Shown here piece by piece: positions 15,570 to 21,503 of a stretch of DNA of 23,974 nucleotides. The stretch lies in NCBI GenBank assembly GCA_018267355.1, contig JAFDYP010000427.1, positions 1-23,974 on the forward strand, read 5' to 3'. The first letter of the stretch is position 1. Each line of letters begins with the position of its first letter. Below the pieces are notes generated by a model. The model was given only the letters and a program-made list of their open reading frames with translations, was not told where the DNA came from and searched no databases. The translations under genes were made by a program, and so were the position numbers. Origin of the DNA: Bacteroidota bacterium (GTDB lineage: Bacteria; Bacteroidota; Bacteroidia; Chitinophagales; LD1).

Positions 15570-16811
15570 ATGAAAGTTACCCCCCGCTTTCTGGGCATAG
15601 CTATCAGCGCGATAGTGCTATCCTCATGTGGCTCTCAGCCAGCCAAAACCGCTGAAACCAACACAGAAAAAAAAGACACAGTAGCTGTAGCCGCTAAAAA
15701 AGAGGAAACAGCCAATCCGGATATCATAGAGCCGGGTATCAATACCGACGCCCACAATAAGCTGAATGATGTAGCCCTGTATCTCGCTGGCATCAGGCAG
15801 GACTCTTCCTCTGTACCATCACGCCTGCGTAACCTTGCTTCTTACAAGCAATACTGCGATACACTCGACAAAGGCTTCTCTAACATAGAGAAGAACCGCC
15901 TCAGCAAGATGCGCGACTGGGCCAAAACAGAAATGGCAAATGAGCTCGCCAATCCTAAGACTGTTCTCTATCCATTCTCCGGGCCGGATATCCTGCACTG
16001 CGTACAGTTCTTCCCTGATGCAGACCAGTATGTCATGCTAGCACTGGAGCGCTATGGAGCACTGCCTGCGGCAGCACAAATGGACTCAGCAAAGGCCAGC
16101 AATACACTCAAGTATATCAATAACTCTCTCGAGGATATCATCGGCAAGAGCTACTTCATCACCCGCAAGATGGCCTACAATGTATCTAACCAATATAATG
16201 GCTTCACACCTCTCGCCTGCGTATTTCTGGAGCGTACAGGCCACTCTATCCTTGATATCAGATACAAACACCTGACAGAAGATGGTAAAGAAGTAGACCA
16301 GCCACTCGACTCTATGGGCCATCATCAGAATGACTGTGTAGTGATCTATTTCAAAAAGAACGGCGGCAGCAAAATTCAAAAGCTCACTTATTTCAAAACG
16401 AACCTCGGTGATGATCCATATCTCGGCACACCAGGTATGCTAGGCAACCCGGGCCTGCAGGCATATCTCAATGCACTGCCGGAGGGCTATATGTACGCCA
16501 AGTCGGCAAGCTATCTGATGTGTCAGAAAGACTTCAGCGTGATACGCAATATCTGCATGAAGAAGAGCAAGACTGTGCTACAAGACGATACCGGTATTGC
16601 GTTTGGCTTCTATGATCCTAAGGTCTGGAAGATCACCCTCTATGGCAACTATGAGAAGCCGATAGCAGACTTCCACGGTGGCTACTACCAGGCCAACCTG
16701 CAGGCGGCATACAAGAAGGATTCTGCCAGCGTAAAGCCGCTGCCATTCTCTCTCGGCTACCACTGGAAGGACCAGGTGCAGAACCTCATGAAATTTGAAA
16801 AGAAAAGCTAG
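15570..16811 (+). CDS. Lipoprotein of unknown function, paralog 1 of a tandem pair
   Basis: A 413-residue protein I cannot assign to a named family. Residues 1-20 are a lipoprotein signal (IVLSSC, Cys20) followed by a low-complexity Ala/Lys/Glu/Thr linker to about residue 55, so it should be membrane-anchored in the periplasm. The globular part starts at NDVALYLAGI. The strongest block is residues 112-166 (SKMRDWAKTEMANELANPKT onward), with YPFSGPD at 134-140 and ILHCVQFFPDADQY after it; this is conserved at 48 of 55 positions with the next gene. Other shared blocks are IGKSYFITRKM, KIQKLTYFKTNLGDDPY, IRNICMKKSKTVLQDDTGIA and LPFSLGYHW near the C-terminus. No nucleotide, metal or hydrolase motif is recognised. 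It lies between the APC permease and its paralog. Confidence 0.85.
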   Translation: MKVTPRFLGIAISAIVLSSCGSQPAKTAETNTEKKDTVAVAAKKEETANPDIIEPGINTDAHNKLNDVALYLAGIRQDSSSVPSRLRNLASYKQYCDTLDKGFSNIEKNRLSKMRDWAKTEMANELANPKTVLYPFSGPDILHCVQFFPDADQYVMLALERYGALPAAAQMDSAKASNTLKYINNSLEDIIGKSYFITRKMAYNVSNQYNGFTPLACVFLERTGHSILDIRYKHLTEDGKEVDQPLDSMGHHQNDCVVIYFKKNGGSKIQKLTYFKTNLGDDPYLGTPGMLGNPGLQAYLNALPEGYMYAKSASYLMCQKDFSVIRNICMKKSKTVLQDDTGIAFGFYDPKVWKITLYGNYEKPIADFHGGYYQANLQAAYKKDSASVKPLPFSLGYHWKDQVQNLMKFEKKS

Positions 16812-16858
16812 GCGCCGAGACAAAATCAATACATTTATACAGCAAAGCAGATCGATAT

Positions 16859-18085
16859 ATGAAGTTCTTCGCCCAGATCATTTCTCTCTCTACAGCAGTA
16901 CTCCTGCTGGCCTCTTGCAATAGCCACCCTGCTGCCAAGGCAGAGCCCACTACTGCCGCACCAGCGCCAGCCGCAGCTGCCCCCTCTCCGGTCATCACAG
17001 ACACCACGATCAGCAAGGCCGAGCACAACCAGCTCAATGATATAGCGCTCTACCTCGCAGGTATGAAGCCGGACTCATCCGTCGCCATCCCGCAGAAGCT
17101 CCAGAACCTGGCCTACTATAAGCTCTATAGCGACTCCATGAACCGTGGCTTCAACCATATAGAGGAGATACGCCTGAGCAAGATGCGCGACTGGGCCAAG
17201 ACAGAGCTGGCAGATGAGCTGGCCAACCCTAAGACTGTCTTCTATCCTTTCTCCGGGCCGGACATCCTGCACTGTGTGCAGTTCTTCCCCGATGCTGATC
17301 AGTACATCATGATCGCACTGGAGAAATACGGCTCGCTGCCTGTGATGGAAAAAATGGACTCTACCAAGACGATCGCCACGCTCAATTCTGTACAAAAATC
17401 CCTGGAAGATATCTTTGGCAAGAGCTACTTTATCACACACAAGATGCTGCGCGATGTATCAAACCGCTGGAATGGTGTGACACCTGTGGCATGTGTATTT
17501 CTTGTGCGCGCGGGCTATACAGTGCTTGACATTAAATACAAGCACCTGCTGGATGATGGCAAGACTATGACCGAGATCCCTACAGACTCTATGAGCAAGT
17601 ACACCAATGCCTGCGTAGAGATCTACTTCCAGAAGAAGGGCGCCAGCAAGATCCAGAAGATCGTTTATTTCAAGACCAATCTCTGCGATGATCCATATGG
17701 CGGCATGGCCAGCTTCAAGAGCAACGTTGCCCTGCAGACATGGCTCAACGCCATGCCGGAGTGCTATACCTACGTAAAGTCTGCCAGCTATCTGATGAAC
17801 TACGGCACCTTTGAGACCATCCGCAATATCTGTCTGAAGAAAAGCAAGTCAATCCTGCAGGATGATACAGGTATCGCGCTACGCTATCTGGACAAGAGCA
17901 AGTGGTCACTAAAGTTCTACGGCAACTATGTAAAGCCTGTGAGCGATTTCTCCGGCGTAGACCAGCAGGAGCTGTACGAGGTTTACAAAAAAGACTCGGC
18001 CAACATCAAGCCGCTGCCATTCTCTCTCGGCTACCACTGGGCTAATAAGAATACGCAGAACCTGATGAAGTTTACCCGCAAGTAA
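16859..18085 (+). CDS. Lipoprotein of unknown function, paralog 2 of a tandem pair
   Basis: A 408-residue lipoprotein: signal MKFFAQIISLSTAVLLLASC (Cys20), then an Ala/Pro-rich linker to about residue 48 and a globular domain collinear with the upstream gene product. Residues 107-161 (SKMRDWAKTELADELANPKT onward, YPFSGPD at 129-135) match the paralog at 48 of 55 positions; similarity continues to LPFSLGYHW at the C-terminus, while the linkers and the lysine/threonine-rich region after the Cys differ. Two shared cysteines (ILHCVQFF and IRNICLKKSK) suggest structural conservation. The duplication must be old enough for linkers and codons to diverge. It starts 47 bases after paralog 1 and is followed by an outer-membrane protein gene after 64 bases. 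Function unknown. Confidence 0.85.
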   Translation: MKFFAQIISLSTAVLLLASCNSHPAAKAEPTTAAPAPAAAAPSPVITDTTISKAEHNQLNDIALYLAGMKPDSSVAIPQKLQNLAYYKLYSDSMNRGFNHIEEIRLSKMRDWAKTELADELANPKTVFYPFSGPDILHCVQFFPDADQYIMIALEKYGSLPVMEKMDSTKTIATLNSVQKSLEDIFGKSYFITHKMLRDVSNRWNGVTPVACVFLVRAGYTVLDIKYKHLLDDGKTMTEIPTDSMSKYTNACVEIYFQKKGASKIQKIVYFKTNLCDDPYGGMASFKSNVALQTWLNAMPECYTYVKSASYLMNYGTFETIRNICLKKSKSILQDDTGIALRYLDKSKWSLKFYGNYVKPVSDFSGVDQQELYEVYKKDSANIKPLPFSLGYHWANKNTQNLMKFTRK

Positions 18086-18149
18086 GAGATAGCTGTGGGC
18101 GCTGAGTGTTGGCTTTCTTTTTGAAGGATCGAATCCAAATTCTGTCTCA

Positions 18150-19334
18150 TTGCGACACCATTACTCATCTGGCATCCTCAGATTTTTCATTTGTGCTGTA
18201 TTAGCGGCCTTCGCGGTTGCGGCGGCTTCAGCTCAGGACACCACTTACATCACCCGCGAGTCTCAGGCCCGCGAGAGCGCCCAAAACTTCTATACCACGC
18301 TCATGCAGGTGTCAGACCTGACACTACTATCTGCCTATAGTGAGTACGACAAAGCCTGGCCCGACACAAAGCAATTTCCAGCCAAGCCATACTTCATCCA
18401 GGCGCAGATCAATACACCTATCCCCATCGGAGGCCGCTGGGCTAAAACAGTCAAGGGCGGCCTGCGCTTTGGTGTCTTCCTCCATCCAGACATAGAGGTA
18501 CGCCTCCTGCGCAATGACCGCAGCCGTGGCGATACCTCAACGCCTATCCGCACGCCCAGCTTCAAGCCCGGCGTCACACTCTTCGTCACACAAAGCAAAC
18601 TCTGGGACAACAGAAAGGACCAACACTATTTTGGATTTAAGATATTCCACCTCTCCAACGGACAGGATGGCATACACTTCCGCCCGCAAGATGGCGGCTA
18701 CTACAATCGCTACAATGGCGACTTCAGCGACTTCATCATCTTTCAGGTGATCTATGGCGGCATTTATTCATTCGATCACCAGAAAATAGACACATCAAAA
18801 GCCATCTATCACAGCCGGTATAACCGTACGCTCTCCGTCTCGTCTCAGGTATACTGGAAGGCCGGCATCACCTTTTACCCAAAAGTTTTTGTAGACAGCC
18901 TCCTCTGTGCCGAGCACATGTACGGGCGCTATCGCAGCAATATCCAGATAGGCTGGATCTACGCGCCCATCTACCAGAGTGGCATCTATGATCATCGCCA
19001 CGGCATCTACCGCCCGCAATACCAGCCTAAGCGCCGCGAGCGCTTCCGCATCTGGGCGGACATGGAGTACATCTGGGACGCCCCCTATCGCACCGGTCCG
19101 CTCGGAGATCTGCGCACGGTGCCGATCTATGACATCACCAAGCGGCTCAACATCTCTGTGACAGGCTCCTTCCGCATCTGGGGCACACCCTTTGCCGGCC
19201 TGTTCTTCCAGGTCGGCTATTACGGCTCTGACCCTTACAATGTCTACTTTCAGCAGAGTCTCTTCGTGGTCCGTGCAGGTATCTCCGGAGGCTTCCTGAT
19301 ATATCGCTACAGGCACACACCCGTACAGATCTGA
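18150..19334 (+). CDS. Outer-membrane beta-barrel protein with phospholipase A1 (OMPLA)-like motif
   Basis: A 394-residue exported protein rich in alternating aromatic/polar strands (YWKAGITFYPKV, IWADMEYIWDA, FAGLFFQVGYYG), typical of an outer-membrane barrel. A signal peptide covers about 1-28 (ending AAASAQ). The segment FHLSNGQDG at 166-174 followed by YYNRYNGDF resembles the H-x-S-N-G ... W-N-R active-site region of OMPLA/PldA, suggesting His167 and Ser169 as catalytic residues and Asn186 or Asn189 as third member; the spacing is a few residues longer than in E. coli. There is no in-frame ATG between the upstream stop (18090) and the end of the signal peptide, so TTG at 18150 is the likely start. 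The stop is immediately followed by the convergent HExxH gene. Phospholipase activity is inferred only. Confidence 0.72.
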   Translation: MRHHYSSGILRFFICAVLAAFAVAAASAQDTTYITRESQARESAQNFYTTLMQVSDLTLLSAYSEYDKAWPDTKQFPAKPYFIQAQINTPIPIGGRWAKTVKGGLRFGVFLHPDIEVRLLRNDRSRGDTSTPIRTPSFKPGVTLFVTQSKLWDNRKDQHYFGFKIFHLSNGQDGIHFRPQDGGYYNRYNGDFSDFIIFQVIYGGIYSFDHQKIDTSKAIYHSRYNRTLSVSSQVYWKAGITFYPKVFVDSLLCAEHMYGRYRSNIQIGWIYAPIYQSGIYDHRHGIYRPQYQPKRRERFRIWADMEYIWDAPYRTGPLGDLRTVPIYDITKRLNISVTGSFRIWGTPFAGLFFQVGYYGSDPYNVYFQQSLFVVRAGISGGFLIYRYRHTPVQI

Positions 19335-19664
19335 TCAATGTTTCATGTGGAACATGCGCAGCCAGGCATATGGTCTGCGCTGCTGCAGGTAGTCTTCCTT
19401 CGCATCCATAGCATATGCTTCGCGCTCGAAAACGATCTCTCGGTAGGCTTTCAATCTACTTCCATACCGCACGAGGTTGATCGCATAGTTTACTGCATAG
19501 AGCAGGTAAAACGGCAGGATCAGTAGCTCCAGCTGCTGCCTGTGGTGGATACGCTCATGCAGGATGAGCGATGCATCACTCATCCCCTCCCTATCCCGTA
19601 TCAGGATAAAAGGCCATAGCGCCATACCGCTCACATGCAGCCACGGACAGTGCAAAACAATCAT
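19335..19664 (-). CDS. Small membrane protein with HExxH zinc-metallopeptidase-like motif
   Basis: A 109-residue protein. HERIH at 36-40 is a perfect HExxH metal motif, directly followed by a transmembrane-type segment (about 45-65, LLILPFYLLYAVNYAI); Glu87 or Glu89 in FEREAYAMD, downstream, could be the third ligand. Short single-helix proteins with LILHERIHHRQQLE are frequent hypothetical proteins in Bacteroidota and look like cut-down M48/M56-type metallopeptidase cores. Activity is unproven. The gene is convergent with the OMPLA-like gene (stop codons adjacent) and divergent from the DoxX gene. Its last codons contain a parS-like palindrome (19339-19354). Confidence 0.75.
   Translation of the reverse strand: MIVLHCPWLHVSGMALWPFILIRDREGMSDASLILHERIHHRQQLELLILPFYLLYAVNYAINLVRYGSRLKAYREIVFEREAYAMDAKEDYLQQRRPYAWLRMFHMKH
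19339..19354. promoter_or_regulatory. Candidate ParB-binding parS-like site
   Basis: TGTTTCATGTGGAACA differs from the parS consensus TGTTTCACGTGAAACA at two positions, and both outer half-sites (TGTT and AACA) are intact. It lies across the 3' end of the HExxH gene, five bases after the OMPLA-like stop. ParB binding is inferred. Confidence 0.45.
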
Positions 19665-19729
19665 TGGGGAAATTTATAAGGCATGATATTAGTAAAGCAA
19701 TTCTGTGTAAATTCCAAAAAGCAAATACT

Positions 19730-20134
19730 ATGCTGAAAAAAGTATTCCTCTACATCATGGCTGCCGTATATGTCGTAGCCGGCATCATGCACTTTGTGAA
19801 ACCCGCTCCATATCTCAGGATGGTAGAGACCTATCTGCCCGCACCGATCGCCATGATCTACATCAGCGGCGTGGCAGAGATCCTATGCGGTATAGGGCTG
19901 ATGATACCGCAGACGCGCCGCTTAGCAGCCTTTGCGCTCATCCTGCTGCTCATCGCTATCTTCCCGGCCAATATCTACATGGCTGTAGCGCATGACCGTT
20001 GGCCGGATGTGCCGCTATGGGTATTGTACGCACGCCTGCCATTGCAACTACTACTGATATGGCTGGCCAACCTCTACACCAAGACCAGCAACGCCTTCTA
20101 CGGCGAACGCGGCTCAAAACAACCGATAAAATAG
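19730..20134 (+). CDS. DoxX family integral membrane protein
   Basis: A 134-residue inner-membrane protein with four hydrophobic helices. MLKKVFLYIMAAVYVVAGIMHFVKPAPYLRM is the usual DoxX opening (helix 1 with a His-Phe-x-x-Pro turn), followed by ISGVAEILCGIGLMIPQTRRLAAFALILLLIAIFPANIYMAV and a last helix RLPLQLLLIWLANLY. The biochemical role of DoxX proteins is poorly defined; some are linked to quinone/thiosulfate oxidation or to redox stress. The start is placed at ATG 19730, where family homology begins; an upstream in-frame TTG (19664) would add residues without hydrophobic character. It shares a 65-base divergent region with the HExxH gene and ends before a bidirectional terminator. Confidence 0.88.
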   Translation: MLKKVFLYIMAAVYVVAGIMHFVKPAPYLRMVETYLPAPIAMIYISGVAEILCGIGLMIPQTRRLAAFALILLLIAIFPANIYMAVAHDRWPDVPLWVLYARLPLQLLLIWLANLYTKTSNAFYGERGSKQPIK

Positions 20135-20142
20135 CGGCAAAT

Positions 20143-20166
20143 AAAAAGGGCGACTTGCGTCGCCCT
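20143..20166 (-). terminator. Bidirectional-type terminator between DoxX and chalcone-isomerase-like genes
   Basis: AGGGCGAC (20147-20154), loop TTGC, GTCGCCCT (20159-20166) form a perfect 8-bp stem. On the minus strand the stem is followed by TTTTTAT, a good T tract for the chalcone-isomerase-like gene; on the plus strand it is followed by CTCTAAATATATT, a weaker terminator for the DoxX gene. Confidence 0.8.
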
Positions 20167-20190
20167 CTCTAAATATATTCTCTGATATTT

Positions 20191-20763
20191 TTACTTCGCC
20201 TGACCGAGCATTCCGGTTTTCAGCTTAGGTTCCACAGGATCATTGCCCAGCCAGATACCAAAGAGCGCAGTCTTAAAATCCATACCGTCTATCGTATCGA
20301 GCAGTTTGCCATTCTTGTACACCTTCGTACCTACATTAGGCTCGTATACCAGTTCAAAGACATTGGTCTTCACGATAGCCTCTTGCTTAAAGAGCTTCAG
20401 GAAGCGGTCGACTTTAGCCTGGATAGGCGCTACCTTACCCCCTGTAGATTTTTCAAAGCCCTCCTTCACTGCGTCCGCCATACGGTCAGAAGTAGCCATG
20501 CCGGATGTGATCTGGAGCCTTACCGCCTGCGCTTCATTTGCCTTTACTATAGCATCTGCATTACCGTTTTTAGCTGGCAGGTAGAGACCGGCCACATAGA
20601 TGTCCATAAAGAATTTCACACGGGTACCGCCGCCGTTCAGCACGAGGTTTGTGTTTCCGGCTTTGATGCTGCCCGGCAGGGTCACGTCACCTATGGTCAC
20701 CTGTGCTGCCGCTGAGATCACGAGGGCCACCACCAGGCCGAGAGTAAGGCTTATCTTTTTCAT
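20191..20763 (-). CDS. Secreted chalcone-isomerase-like protein
   Basis: A 190-residue protein with a Sec signal peptide (MKKISLTLGLVVALVISAAAQ, about 1-21), thus periplasmic. The order LPGSIKAGNTNLVLNGGGTR, VKFFMDIYVAGLYLP, a central helical part (SDRMADAVKEGFEKSTGG) and the C-terminal TALFGIWLGNDPVEPKLKTGMLG is that of the bacterial chalcone-isomerase-like family. Bacterial members are not flavonoid enzymes as far as known; related folds bind fatty acids. The start is the ATG at 20763, which gives a proper signal peptide; an in-frame GTG at 20832 would put 23 non-hydrophobic residues in front. It is divergent from the GNAT gene over 81 bases and ends at a strong terminator. Confidence 0.88.
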   Translation of the reverse strand: MKKISLTLGLVVALVISAAAQVTIGDVTLPGSIKAGNTNLVLNGGGTRVKFFMDIYVAGLYLPAKNGNADAIVKANEAQAVRLQITSGMATSDRMADAVKEGFEKSTGGKVAPIQAKVDRFLKLFKQEAIVKTNVFELVYEPNVGTKVYKNGKLLDTIDGMDFKTALFGIWLGNDPVEPKLKTGMLGQAK

Positions 20764-20783
20764 GATGAGTTTTTTGATTTCCC

Positions 20784-20816
20784 TAAAGGTATAAAAATCT
20801 ATGCCAGTTTTAACAA
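20784..20816 (-). promoter_or_regulatory. Possible promoter of the chalcone-isomerase-like gene
   Basis: On the minus strand TTG (20816-20814) and TACCTTTA (20791-20784) are separated by 22 bases. This is close to the Bacteroidota TTG / TAnnTTTG arrangement, with A in place of the final G, and lies about 20 bases before the ATG. Moderate to weak support. Confidence 0.35.
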
Positions 20817-20844
20817 TTTGGATCGTCTTCACTTATATTTAGAA

Positions 20845-21426
20845 ATGCCCTTTGAAAAAGAACAACTATTGACCGGATATACCATCGCAGAAGTATCTGC
20901 CGCTGAATTCGATCTATTTTATGCTTCACATAGTAGCATTGTTTATCCCGACGTCTTGCAGATCGATACAGACGTTTGGTTGTCCGCCAAAGAGCGGGCA
21001 GACCGCAGCGATCTGGCCAGGAATCTCCGGCACAGGCTCACCCTTTTCTATTTGATATATTATGCTGATTTACCCATCGGCTGGCATAGTAGCTACCAGA
21101 TAGATGCAGAGACTATTTATATGTTTGACTCCGGTATCGTGCCCGACCATCAGGGCAAAGGTGTTTATCCGGCCCTGCTCCTCTGGCTATTGACGCAATT
21201 CAAAGCCCGCGGCTTTCAAAAAGTAACAAGCCAGCACCATGCATCAAATAACAAGGTGATACTGCCAAAACTGAAAGCCGGCTTTCTGATCACCGGCTTC
21301 ACCTTGGACGAGAGCGTTGGCCTCATGGTCCAGCTCACTTATGCCTTTCATCCACTGCGCAAACATGTCTATGAATTCCGCACGGGATACAAGCGCCCGG
21401 ATGAGGCGATCCGAAAATTTCTCTAA
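20845..21426 (+). CDS. GNAT family N-acetyltransferase
   Basis: A 193-residue acetyltransferase-like protein. The motif A region TIYMFDSGIVPDHQGKGVYPALLLWL (about 90-115) has the Q-x-x-G of the acetyl-CoA loop (Gln103, Gly106), though the next conserved small residue is replaced by Tyr108. The upstream strand DLPIGWHSSYQI and the downstream RGFQKVTSQHHASNNKVILPKLKAGF fit the rest of the GNAT fold (motif B). The substrate is unknown. The start is placed at ATG 20845 (MPFEKEQLLTGY); an in-frame TTG at 20818 is less likely. It is divergent from the chalcone-isomerase-like gene and convergent with hppA, with a terminator between. Confidence 0.82.
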   Translation: MPFEKEQLLTGYTIAEVSAAEFDLFYASHSSIVYPDVLQIDTDVWLSAKERADRSDLARNLRHRLTLFYLIYYADLPIGWHSSYQIDAETIYMFDSGIVPDHQGKGVYPALLLWLLTQFKARGFQKVTSQHHASNNKVILPKLKAGFLITGFTLDESVGLMVQLTYAFHPLRKHVYEFRTGYKRPDEAIRKFL

Positions 21427-21452
21427 AGTTCTCCGTGGAACATACAACAAAC

Positions 21453-21480
21453 AAAAAGCCCCGACCATCTAGTCAGGGCT
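21453..21480 (-). terminator. Rho-independent terminator of hppA
   Basis: AGCCCCGAC (21457-21465) and GTCAGGGCT (21472-21480) pair over nine positions with one C/A mismatch and a 6-base loop. On the minus strand a TTTTTG tract follows. It can also slow transcription from the convergent GNAT gene. Confidence 0.8.
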
Positions 21481-21503
21481 TCTGATATTCTTTTCAGATT
21501 TGA

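Noticed and set aside
19664..19729. N-terminal extension of the DoxX protein from TTG 19664.
   Set aside because: Adds hydrophilic residues before the normal DoxX first helix and would overlap the divergent gene's start codon.
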